A stretch of 64,000 nt of DNA from Leishmania martiniquensis. Taxonomy: Eukaryota; Euglenozoa; Kinetoplastea; Trypanosomatida; Trypanosomatidae. A program made the position numbers and the translations under genes. The stretch lies in assembly GCF_017916325.1 (NCBI RefSeq), contig NC_090153.1:238501-302500 (forward strand), read 5' to 3'. Under the pieces are notes generated by a model. The model worked only from the letters and a program-made list of their open reading frames with translations, had not been told where the DNA came from and made no database searches. Of the stretch, positions 43,761 to 54,105 are shown piece by piece; positions within the stretch are counted from its first letter, which is position 1; each line of letters begins with the position of its first letter.

Positions 43761-44897
43761 CGAGGGCGCCGCCTCGTCGACCTCCACCACCACCAACACC
43801 GCTTGGCAGAGGTTTTGGTGCATGCGGGTGTGTTTGTGGTATGCGGTCGTGGGTGGTGTATTGCCGCACTCCAGCCACCTGTATGCGTACAGGCGTCATG
43901 CGCATCCTCGGCCGCGCCCTGCGATGCCTTCTCCCCCCTCCCATCACCACCACCACCGCCACCTATACACATGCACACACCCAATGAAGAGCGTCTCCGA
44001 AGTCAGCTTGGCACTTCGCGCCCCACAAAGAAAGTGCACCACCACGAGACGTCTCATGGCTACTGTTTTGCTGCTGCTGAGCCTCGCCTTGGTCCTATCC
44101 AGTGGTTTCTTGCAGTCTCATGCGTCGTGCGCGCACGTCCCGCTTCCCCTCCTCGGATAAGGTCGACTGCCCTGTGCGGCCGCACAAGCCCCTTTATACG
44201 TTGGTGATGATGGCGCCTGAGTATCATCGATGTCCGCGCACCACCTGACCTTCTATTCTTCAAGCAAGCGCTCCCCCGTTTCCCGCTCCTCTTTTCCTTC
44301 TCTGCGCACCCTCCCCTCCCCTCCATACCCCCTCGCCGCCTCGCCCACCACGGCGGCCCCTTCGCCATACACTCGCACGCGCTTACATCTGTTGGTGCCT
44401 ACAACGTCTCCTTGCTGATGGCATACGCATCGCTCCTCGCCCCTCACCCTCCTACCACCTTCCTCTGCTGCGAACAACGGCAAAGAAGTGTTGTGCGCTT
44501 TCTCAGCAACCTCCGCCACAAACTGCCATCTCCATTGCCCCTCTTATTTTATTACCCCCCCCCTGAGACCCATTAGTCACGTGCTCTCTCTGCCCCTTGA
44601 ATTTAGTCTGCAGCGTCTCCTCTTTGGTGTTTCTGCCGCTGTCTATGTGTGTGTGCGCGCGCCTCTGTAGGTCGATTCATCACCACTGCTGTAGCGCACG
44701 CATCTTCTCTGCCGCCCCTGGTCGTCATCCTCGTGTGCCTTTCCTTGCAGCTCTCTCACATCTCACTCCCTCTCCCCCTCCGTGTATTCCACCACCTTCG
44801 TTCCCGTCTAGCCAACACAGACTCGCCGGCCTGCGGGGCATTTCTCATTAAGAACGACGTCACCGACGAAAACATAAAAACGAAACCCATTCTGTTA

Positions 44898-44966
44898 CGC
44901 CTTTCCTCCCTCCCCTCCCCCTCCCTTCTTGGTGCCCCTCTCTTTCGCCGCCCTCTACTCCTTTAG
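44898..44966 (+). promoter_or_regulatory. Candidate trans-splice acceptor for citrate synthase copy 1
   Basis: A dense C/T tract (44898-44963) ends at AG 44965-44966, about 44 bases upstream of the ATG at 45011. This tract is not shared with copy 2. Confidence 0.55.
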
Positions 44967-45010
44967 GGTGCTCCCTTGTCTGTCCCCTCCCACAATCACC
45001 TCGTGCAACC

Positions 45011-46426
45011 ATGCGCACTGTTCGCTGCGCCATCATCCGCGGCGCCGCCGGCCTCCGCACGGCATCGTCGACCGTAGTGAATGTGATGAAGGAGCAGATG
45101 CTGAGGCGCCATGTCGCCGACCAGGAGACGATCCGTAAGCTGAAAGGGGAGTATGGTAAGGAGAAGCTCTGTGACGCCACCGTCGACGCGGCGTACGGCG
45201 GTATGCGCGGCATCACCGGCCTCGTGTACGAGCCGTCGCTGCTTGACGCGGAGGAGGGCATTCGCTTCCGCGGCCTGACGATCACGGAGTGCCAGGAGAA
45301 ACTGCCCAAGGCGCCGGGCGGCGTGGAGCCGCTTCCGGAGGCCATGTTCTGGCTGCTGATGACCGGTGAGGTGCCCACGACAGAGCAGGTATGCGCCCTG
45401 AACGCGGAGCTTCACCGCCGCGCCGACCCCGAGGCGATCGCCGCTGCGCAGAAGGTGATCAAGGCGCTGCCGGTGAACGCGCACCCGATGACGGCGTTCA
45501 GCACGGGCGTGCTTGCGCTGCAGACCTACTCGAAGTTCGCGGCAGCCTATGCGGCGGGCAAGTCGAACAAGAAGACATACTGGGAGTACGCGCTGGAAGA
45601 TGCGCTGGACATGCTGGCGCGCACGCCGGCGGTGGCGGCGATGATCTACAACCGGGCGACAAAGGGTCAGACGGAGGTGGCGGCACCGAGCAACAGTGAG
45701 CTCGACTGGGCGGCGAACTTCGCGAGCATGCTGGGCTTCAAGGAGAAGGAGTTCTGGGAATGCATGCGGCTGTACCTTTCCGTTCACGTCGACCACGAGG
45801 GCGGCAACGTGTCGGCGCACACAACGACGCTGGTTGCGTCGGCGCTAAGTGATCCCTACCTTGCCTTCAGCGCAGGCCTGAACGGTCTGGCTGGGCCGCT
45901 GCATGGGTTGGCGAACCAAGAGGTCCTCAAGTACTTGATGAGCATGCAGGAGCGCGTGAAGGCGGACGGCGTGGACATGAAAGACGAGGCAGCACTGGAG
46001 GCGGCTCTGACGAAGCACACGTGGGCGCTGCTCAACTCGGGTCAGGTGGTGCCCGGCTACGGCCACGCAGTGCTGCGCAAGGTGGACCCGCGCTACACCT
46101 GCCAGCGCAACTTCTGTCTGCGCCACCGCTTCGATGACGACCTGTTCAAGCTGGTCGAAGCAGTCTACAAGATCATGCCCGGCATTCTGACGGAGCACGG
46201 CAAGACCAAGAATCCCTACCCCAACGTCGACGCGCACTCGGGCGTGCTTCTACAGCACTACGGGCTGACGGAGCAGGACTGCTACCCGGTTCTGTTCGGC
46301 CTGTCGCGTCAGATGGGCGTCATGGCCGCCGTCGTCTGGGACCGCCTGCAGGGCCGCCCACTCGAGCGTCCGAAGTCGATCACGACGGAGATGCTTGCGC
46401 AGAAGTACCTGCGCACCTCTCAGTAG
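45011..46426 (+). CDS. CS: Citrate synthase copy 1, mitochondrial form
   Basis: A 471-aa protein, the usual length for mitochondrial citrate synthase. It condenses acetyl-CoA and oxaloacetate to citrate. The N-terminus MRTVRCAIIRGAAGLRTASS is Arg-rich and without acidic residues, a good mitochondrial presequence. Active-site elements (pig numbering in brackets) are H262 in VDHEGG (H238), H298 in GPLHGLANQE (H274), H352 in GYGHAVLRK (H320), R361 in DPRYTCQ (R329), D407 in NVDAHSG (D375), R433 in GLSRQMG (R401) and the Arg of PLERPKS (R421). All are intact. The coding sequence is almost identical to that at 51305-52669, but the flanks are unrelated. It lies inside the inverted repeats. Confidence 0.97.
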   Translation: MRTVRCAIIRGAAGLRTASSTVVNVMKEQMLRRHVADQETIRKLKGEYGKEKLCDATVDAAYGGMRGITGLVYEPSLLDAEEGIRFRGLTITECQEKLPKAPGGVEPLPEAMFWLLMTGEVPTTEQVCALNAELHRRADPEAIAAAQKVIKALPVNAHPMTAFSTGVLALQTYSKFAAAYAAGKSNKKTYWEYALEDALDMLARTPAVAAMIYNRATKGQTEVAAPSNSELDWAANFASMLGFKEKEFWECMRLYLSVHVDHEGGNVSAHTTTLVASALSDPYLAFSAGLNGLAGPLHGLANQEVLKYLMSMQERVKADGVDMKDEAALEAALTKHTWALLNSGQVVPGYGHAVLRKVDPRYTCQRNFCLRHRFDDDLFKLVEAVYKIMPGILTEHGKTKNPYPNVDAHSGVLLQHYGLTEQDCYPVLFGLSRQMGVMAAVVWDRLQGRPLERPKSITTEMLAQKYLRTSQ

Positions 46427-49400
46427 CACAGCGTGTAACAATGTGGAAGCGAGCGTCTCCATCTGAGCAGTCGTGAGGAAGAAGACTGGGGCCGACAGCC
46501 GAGCTTCTTGTCGTTGGGGTCTCCGCCTCCCCTCGATTTGCAGGGTGCTATCTCTGCTCTGCAGTTTTTTTTCTTCACCCCAGAGCTGCAGGCGTGAAGG
46601 GCAGCGACGGTACCTAACCGCATATTCGGCACTGCGCAGAAGGAGATGCGATCCCGCGCGTCACTTCACGCAAGGCGAGTCAATCTGAAGAGGCGGGTCG
46701 GGTGTGGTTCGAGGCGTCGCACGCAGTAGCCGATGGAAAGGATGGGTGAAGGTGAAGGTCTTGGGAATGGGCTGCTGGAAGAAACGACCTATCACAATGT
46801 GGGACGGCTCTACATGCACTCGTCCGTCGTTGAAGAGAAAAAGTGCTCCTTGCGCTGTGGCGTACGAATGTATACATACATGCATATGTATTTAGGTCTC
46901 TGTGTGTGTGTATGTGTGTCTTCCGCTTTCTGTCCCTCTCGCTCTCTCTCTCTCGCTCGCTCGCTCGCCCTCTGCCACGCGCGATCCTCAGCCTCTCCGT
47001 CGTCCTTTTTCTTATATATAAATATATTGTATTGCTTCATCTTTATATCTCTTCCTCTTTTGCGCTTCCTGCTCCAGCGCCTTCGCTTTACCCCCCTCCC
47101 TCTCCCCCTCCCCTTCAGACACACAGGCGCGCGCACACACAAATCTTACCTACGCTCTCATCTGTTTACCATCAGCTCTCCTACACGCTGTTCATGCCAA
47201 CAGGGGACGACGCCGCTCTATGCTCATCTCCTTTACCGCACCGCGGCAGGCGCCCTAATGCATTTCACCCGTATTTTATAGGAAGTAGCGGAGGGAAACG
47301 AAGAGGGCGAGCCGAGAGGGCACCCCGCCCACCCCACCACCACCTTCTTAACCCCTTTACCCCCCCCGCTCTCACACACGCACGCACACATACCTATACG
47401 CACATACATACACTCAAAGGCGTAAGAAGTAAACGGTACACGGATGCTTCAACTTCTTTTTCGGTTAGGCTTCTCATATTGGAGCTATCGGCTCCGCTTT
47501 GCTGTGAGCGGGCTGCCCAATCCCTTCTACCCCACTCCCCTTTTCATCGGCTCGCCCCTCCCCCCGCCCCACCCACCCTCTCCTCCTGTCAGAGCCGTTT
47601 TTTTTTTTTGATATCTCCGTTGTACTGGATCGAGAGCGGCTCGCTTCATTTGTTTTTTTTGTTGTTCGTTCGTTTGTGAGCCCCTTCCGGACACCAAATC
47701 TTGCGCATCAATGCCGCGCATTGGTGGGCGTGAGCCTTTGAATATATGCACGAATGCGCGTCACCCGTCGATGGATCGCGTGGCCAACGAGAGCAGACCC
47801 CCACACACACACACACATACACACACATTTTTTTGCGTGCCGCAGCCTTCACGCTCTCTGTTACTCTTTGCGTATGCAGGGGAGGGAAGGAAAGGGGGCT
47901 GTAAAGTTGTCGGGGAAGAGCAGGACGGGACGAACAGAGAGAAGAGCGCGAGAGGCCAGCATGGCGGTGATGAGAGAACCTGCGTAGGTCGTTTCCAGTC
48001 AGAGCACTGCTTTTACTCAGGTGAGATGATGTATCTATGCAGGCTTGACTCGGCAATGCTGGCCCCTAACTCGCTCCCAAAGAATCTTTGCTCTGCGAGG
48101 GACACCGCGGCAGAGGGCGCAACAACAACAAAAAGAAAGCGATGAGGGCGTGAAGGCAAAGAACTGATAAGAAAAGCCAAGGGGAATGGCATTGGTGTGC
48201 CTCAGGAGCGCCACTGCGACCTTTTCTTGCGTTCATCGTGCATCAGCATCATCACCGCCCTTTCCATGTCTCTGCTTCTGTGCAGCGTGCTTTTGTGGGC
48301 TTCGAAAGCCATACGCAACACAATGGGAAAAAAGATAGCAGGGCGAGGGTGTGAGGCGCAGAGGACGCGATGTGTGCCACTCCTTCAATCACCTTGTCTT
48401 CTTCGCTTTCGCCTCTCTGCGTGCGTGTGCGCATGTTTCAAAGGAACAATGACAATAATAGTGGCTGTGGTTGCACATCTGGCGGTGATGGGAACGGTGG
48501 CGTGGCGTACAGCAACGGAGAACTAAAGAGGCGCGCGTCGTCTTGTCTCAGCTCCGTCTATCTGCCCGTCTCTCTCTCTCCCTAATGTACTCATGCTCTT
48601 TGTTGCTGAGCAGGTGTAAGAGGCATCCACTTTTTTTTCTCGTTGCTCTCCTCCTATCGCGCTCCACGTGGAAGTGTCGACTCACAGGTGCACTTGCACG
48701 CAAAGTCAGAGAGACAGAGACAGAAAGGCATAAACGGGTGCGTGCACACGCAGGAAAAAATGCGTATGAATCGGCTTGTGTTCATGTGAGTATTGGGCAA
48801 GACAGAGAGGAGAGGAGAGCTGCAGAGACGGGGTCCCTCTTTGCTCTACCGTCTGCGCCCAACTCTGCTCCGCGTCTTAGTGTAGGTGCGCACGTAGGTA
48901 CTTAGGATAGAGAGATGGTGACTGCGCACGTTCAGCTCGAAGTTGTGTGCACGCCTGTGTACGTCAGCTCCTTTTTTTTTTGCATTATTATGCGCTTCCC
49001 GTCCCCTCCCCTCTCCCGTTCTCTGTTCTTCTTCACACTCCCTATTGCCGCTCCCCTCCGAACACTCTCCTCTCCCTCTTTTTATTTTGCGTTGGGAGGG
49101 GGGCTCCCTCGTTCGTCCGTATGTTGGGCCTCTCAACCCCCTCGCTCACTCCCTGTCTCCTTCCCATTCCATCGCGCCTTTGGGCCCTATGTGATTCAAG
49201 TACGTAAACCCCTCCGCCACCATAGCAGTGCCTCCCCCCTTCCCCCACCCCACCCTCTGCCATTCTATGCGCCATCTTCCCTCCTCCTCTCTCGCCACCC
49301 CACACCTCTTTCACCTCCCATCGACATGCAAGTGCGGGAGAAGGGAAAGACACGCAGAGCGGCATCTGTGCTCATGGACGCGCTTGTTCGCATGTAGAAG

Positions 49401-50425
49401 AGTGAGAGTGAGTCCAAGATAGGGGCAGTAAGAAGGGGTGGGAGGGGTTCGTAGTAGCCATCCCTCACACCCAGTCATGCCGCTCTTTCTTGTCCGCTCA
49501 TGCGCGCCGAGCACCACCTTTCCTGTAAGTATGTGAGAGCATGTGTGCCCCTCTCCCCTCCTCTCTCAGCTCGTTCTCTTCGATTTGTTTCCCCAAGGGA
49601 AAAAGAGAAGATACACAGAAAGGGGGAGGGGTGGATGCCACACATGTTCACAAAATGTCGCCCCCCCCACACACACACACGCACACACAGACACAGAGGG
49701 GCACGGCTCGGCGCCTCTCTCGGCGGGGTGTGTCAGGGTGGCTATGGACGGCCCCTTTTTTCTTTTTTTCTGTTGCTGTGTGGGGCCGGCTAGGGAGGGA
49801 ACATTTTTTGTGTGTTTATGCCTTCTCTACTCCGCTGCCTCACAAAAGAGTGAAGAAGCACAGAAATCGTATTCCTCACTGAAAACAAAAACGAACTTGC
49901 AAAGGGCAGCGATGAGGGCGCCGTCTCCCCACCACCACCACACTTACACTCCCATTGCCCTGTCGCCGCAGGCAGCTTCCCCCGTGGTCGCTGCTGGAGT
50001 GAGGGCGTGTCTCCGTGACGTGTATGCAGGTGGGCAGCCTCAGCAGGGTGCGAGACACGGTTTGGTTTCGCTCCTGCCACCAACCCTCCCCACCCTCAGC
50101 ACATCATTCGTCGCTCTGCTTTGGCGGCACTGCGTGCCTTTGCAGTTCGGCGTGTCTCTGTGTGTGTTTGGATTCGAGAAGATGCAGCGACTAGGGCGCT
50201 CCTAGCAGAGAAAGCTGGGCGATGCTTCTCCCCACCACGTCCAGCCATGCGCGCCGAGTGCATCACGGGAGAATTCTGTGTGCCCTAAAGGTGCTGCATA
50301 TCCGCTCCACCCTCTCGCCGGCAGACACACACACACACGCCACCAGACACCTCTGCATCCGTACTCCCGCTGTCGTGGCCCTTGCGGTCTCTTCCGTGCA
50401 CCTTTTCGGTACTTTGGTGAAAGTG

Positions 50426-50462
50426 TGCGTGCGTGCGTGCGTGCGTGCGTGTGTGTGTGTAC
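50426..50462. repeat. Tandem GTGC/GT microsatellite
   Basis: Five or more gtgc units run directly into a gt run. The reading frames through it encode repeated Cys/Arg/Ala/Val, which is meaningless as protein. Confidence 0.85.
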
Positions 50463-51244
50463 GTGTCGGAGGACACATGGCGACCGGACTACGTCCTTCT
50501 CTTCATCCGCATCCCTCATTTTTGCCTCTCTTTCTCTTCTGTGGCACACGATTTGCTCGGGTGCCGTGTACTCCACCTCCCCCACCCCACCCCACCCGCC
50601 CGCCCGTGCGTTTACTTTTCCCACCCCATCACCACCCCGCATACACATGTGCGCGCCTACCGATACGCACACCCATGCATACGTGCACGCATGCGCAGAA
50701 GTTGCTTCACCATTTACGCGCTCGACCTTCCTCACTCCCTTTTGACCCTTTGCCTCGTCCTTTGCTCATCGTTCACTTCTCCCCCCCTCCCTCCCCTTCC
50801 CCCTTTTTTCTCCTCTTCTCTCTCGCTGTCGCGCGTCTTTTCTTTCGTTCAAATTCCTCCGTTTAATTGTTTTCCGTCGCGTGCGTGTGTGTGCGTTTGT
50901 GCTCCCTCTCCTCTTCTTTGCTGTGCTCTCTCCTATTTGCACTTCCGTTGGTGCTTTGCCAGCCCCTCCGGTCCATTGAATTCGCCGTCTTCCCACACCC
51001 GCTCCTCCTCCTCGTCCCCCCCACACACACACACCCTCCTTCTTCGCGTGGGCGCCAGTAAAGCTGCTACACCCCATCCACAGACGGCTCTTTCGCACCG
51101 CTTCTCTGAGCCCCTTTGCACTGAATCCTCCACTAGACTGGCAGCCTTTCCGCCCCGTAGCCCAGAGTGGCAGCACTTCCTTATCTCGACAACAGACCCC
51201 CCCGCCCCGCACCTCAGCCGTCCACGAACGCTTAAAAGCACATC

Positions 51245-51304
51245 GCGCAACTCTACGCACTGTTCGCTGCGCCATCATCCGCGGCACCGGCCGGCCTCCT
51301 AACA
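51245..51304 (+). pseudogene. Relic of the mitochondrial presequence in the leader of citrate synthase copy 2
   Basis: This stretch aligns with 45003-45061 of copy 1, including the run actgttcgctgcgccatc. The ATG of copy 1 reads CTA here (51253-51255). One extra base, plus substitutions near the end, shifts the frame and puts a stop in the former presequence frame. Homology to copy 1 begins only a few bases upstream of the lost ATG. Confidence 0.88.
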
Positions 51305-52669
51305 ATGTCCTCCTCCGTAGTGAATGTGATGAAGGAGCAGATGCTGAGGCGCCATGTCGCCGACCAGGAGACGATCCGTAAGCTGAAAGGGGAGTATGGT
51401 AAGGAGAAGCTCTGTGACGCCACCGTCGACGCGGCGTACGGCGGTATGCGCGGCATCACCGGCCTCGTGTACGAGCCGTCGCTGCTTGACGCGGAGGAGG
51501 GCATTCGCTTCCGCGGCCTGACGATCACGGAGTGCCAGGAGAAACTGCCCAAGGCGCCGGGCGGCGTGGAGCCGCTTCCGGAGGCCATGTTCTGGCTGCT
51601 GATGACCGGTGAGGTGCCCACGACAGAGCAGGTATGCGCCCTGAACGCGGAGCTTCACCGCCGCGCCGACCCCGAGGCGATCGCCGCTGCGCAGAAGGTG
51701 ATCAAGGCGCTGCCGGTGAACGCGCACCCGATGACGGCGTTCAGCACGGGCGTGCTTGCGCTGCAGACCTACTCGAAGTTCGCGGCAGCCTATGCGGCGG
51801 GCAAGTCGAACAAGAAGACATACTGGGAGTACGCGCTGGAAGATGCGCTGGACATGCTGGCGCGCACGCCGGCGGTGGCGGCGATGATCTACAACCGGGC
51901 GACAAAGGGTCAGACGGAGGTGGCGGCACCGAGCAACAGTGAGCTCGACTGGGCGGCGAACTTCGCGAGCATGCTGGGCTTCAAGGAGAAGGAGTTCTGG
52001 GAATGCATGCGGCTGTACCTTTCCGTTCACGTCGACCACGAGGGCGGCAACGTGTCGGCGCACACAACGACGCTGGTTGCGTCGGCGCTAAGTGATCCCT
52101 ACCTTGCCTTCAGCGCAGGCCTGAACGGTCTGGCTGGGCCGCTGCATGGGTTGGCGAACCAAGAGGCACTGAACTTTCTGATGAGCATGCAGGAGCGCGT
52201 GAAGGCGGACGGCGTGGACATGAAAGACGAGGCAGCACTGGAGGCGGCTCTGACGAAGCACACGTGGGCGCTGCTCAACTCGGGTCAGGTGGTGCCCGGC
52301 TACGGCCACGCAGTGCTGCGCAAGGTGGACCCGCGCTACACCTGTCTGCGCAACTTCTGTCTGCGCCACCGCTTCGATGACGACCTGTTCAAGCTGGTCG
52401 AAGCAGTCTACAAGATCATGCCCGGCATTCTGACGGAGCACGGCAAGACCAAGAATCCCTACCCCAACGTCGACGCGCACTCGGGCGTGCTTCTACAGCA
52501 CTACGGGCTGACGGAGCAGGACTGCTACCCGGTTCTGTTCGGCCTGTCGCATCAGATGGGCGTCATGGCCGCCGTCGTCTGGGACCGCCTGCAGGGCCGC
52601 CCACTCGAGCGTCCGAAGTCGATCACGACGGAGATGCTTGCGCAGAAGTACCTGCGCACCTCTCAGTAG
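51305..52669 (+). CDS. CS: Citrate synthase copy 2, presequence lost, active-site Arg replaced
   Basis: A 454-aa protein starting at MSSSVVNVMKEQ, 17 residues shorter than copy 1. The rest is near-identical at DNA level to copy 1 (offset 6243 bases) from VVNVMKEQ to the stop. I count these protein differences: V305A, K307N and Y308F clustered just after the catalytic His motif GPLHGLANQE; Q365L after DPRYTC; and R433H, so GLSRQMG becomes GLSHQMG (H416 in this copy). R433 corresponds to pig R401, which contacts citrate/oxaloacetate. The three catalytic residues (H281, H335, D390 here) are kept. No peroxisomal SKL-type C-terminus (it ends RTSQ) and no clear targeting signal remain, so a cytosolic location is inferred. 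It may be weakly active or have another role. Confidence 0.93.
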   Translation: MSSSVVNVMKEQMLRRHVADQETIRKLKGEYGKEKLCDATVDAAYGGMRGITGLVYEPSLLDAEEGIRFRGLTITECQEKLPKAPGGVEPLPEAMFWLLMTGEVPTTEQVCALNAELHRRADPEAIAAAQKVIKALPVNAHPMTAFSTGVLALQTYSKFAAAYAAGKSNKKTYWEYALEDALDMLARTPAVAAMIYNRATKGQTEVAAPSNSELDWAANFASMLGFKEKEFWECMRLYLSVHVDHEGGNVSAHTTTLVASALSDPYLAFSAGLNGLAGPLHGLANQEALNFLMSMQERVKADGVDMKDEAALEAALTKHTWALLNSGQVVPGYGHAVLRKVDPRYTCLRNFCLRHRFDDDLFKLVEAVYKIMPGILTEHGKTKNPYPNVDAHSGVLLQHYGLTEQDCYPVLFGLSHQMGVMAAVVWDRLQGRPLERPKSITTEMLAQKYLRTSQ

Positions 52670-54105
52670 GCCAGAGAAATGGACGTCAAAAAGCCTTGGT
52701 GCGCAAGCGATAAGTTCAAGCGACGCCTGAATGGGAGGCATCGAGTGAGTATGCGTGCGAAGAAGAGGCGGCAATGTTGCAGGAGCCAACGCGGTTAGGT
52801 CTGCTTCGGCGCTGCATGGCAGCCATCCACCCTTTACCCATTTTTTCTCTGCGCCGATGGTGTCGGCGGACGGGCAGTGCGAACGCATGTCGGACTGCGT
52901 TGTTGTCTCATCGTCGCCATTGCGCTCGCTGAACGGCGCCGTCACTGGATTGCTCACCAGCCCGATAAACCGGGCGGGTCAGAGGTGGGGGATCACGCGG
53001 CGAGGATGAGGTATCAAAGGAAGGCACGTATTCAAGCCTGCTCTTTGGCGCTGGCCTCTCTCTGACTGACTCTTTGGGCAGTGGGTGGAGCGTAAATTGT
53101 AGACGGTGAAAGCTGTGCAGGCTTCCGCCGCTCTCCACACGACTCCTCCCCTCATTCCGCACTACGAAGCTCACAAGCCGCCGGTCGTGCAGCCGCTGTC
53201 TCCATTGCTCAGGAGCCTCAAGCGCGGTATTCGCATGTGTGTGTGTATGTGTCTGTTGCCATAACTTTACAACCAATGCCGCACCTCGAAGTTGCCGTAT
53301 TCAGCATGACCTTGGCCTTTCACCGCGAGCCCACTCTCAGCTGCCCTTCCCGCACCCCTCCCCCCCCACTGCCCCTGTCCTCTGAGTCCCCACCTCGACG
53401 AAGGACGGACAAGGGGTGTTCAACGAAAAAGGCTAGAGGGGCACGCGCAAGTAATTCACTGCACCTAGTGAAACAGCATGCGCGCGCATGCAGCGACGCA
53501 ATGACTCATTCGCCGGCAGTGCCCTAGGCGGAAGCGTTCGCCGCACAGATCTTCATGCCGCCCCCCCGGCAGGGGTGCACACCGCTCTCACCTACGCCGC
53601 AGTCTCCTCTCTTTTGTGCAGCCTTTCACCTCGTGCCTGCCTGTGCATGTGGGCGTCGTTGTCAGCGATGCGGCTCCGTCTGAGGTGTCGGAGGTTCGGA
53701 CTTTAAGGCTACGCGTTCGATTTTTTTTCCTCCTCTGCTTCTCTTCCGTTTGACATATTTTTCGTGAACTGTTTGTTCTCGGCGTACTGCTCCCTCGCCT
53801 TTTCTCCTCCCTCCTCCTTTTTCTTTCGCTCCCTGTTTGTCTGTCTGCCTGTCGCACGATGCGTCCCCTCCCATCGGTGATCCGGAGCGCTGCCCCTGTG
53901 TGGCGTCGTCATGTCCGCATGCTGCTGACCGTTCACACACTTATTTTTCCTCCCTCCCCTCCCTTAAGCGTGCCTCTCTCTCCCTCTGCGGGTCTGATCT
54001 TCACCTCTTCTGACTTCCCCTTTTTACCTCTGCTGATACGCTTACTTTTCTCCTTTTTCCCTATTCTACTTGGGCTTCTCAGCTTTTTTTTATGCTTCCC
54101 TCCCC

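Larger units (their letters stand above)
38898..45010. other. Spacer (6.1 kb) with a probable decayed gene
   Basis: No intact gene is seen. From 38898 to about 41350 it is C/T-rich or purine-rich spacer, including a G-rich purine island (39360-39500). From about 41370 to 43760 the composition turns coding-like (separate entry). From about 43800 to 45010 it is C/T spacer leading into citrate synthase copy 1. Confidence 0.7.
46427..51304. other. Spacer (4.9 kb) between the two citrate synthase genes
   Basis: No supported gene. It is C/T-rich with CA/TG microsatellites (47803-47826, 49667-49695, 50322-50340) and a tandem GTGC run (50426-50460). The last ~60 bases before copy 2 are the relic of the presequence (separate entry). 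Confidence 0.7.

Noticed and set aside
44996..45820. 274-codon minus-strand frame opposite citrate synthase (and 254 codons at 51299-52063)
   Set aside because: These are antisense shadows. The same frames appear under both citrate synthase copies because the coding DNA is duplicated.
50433..51302. 289-codon + strand frame ending at citrate synthase copy 2
   Set aside because: It starts in a GTGC microsatellite and is low-complexity throughout. Its end reads the presequence relic in a different frame from the enzyme, so it is not an N-terminal extension.
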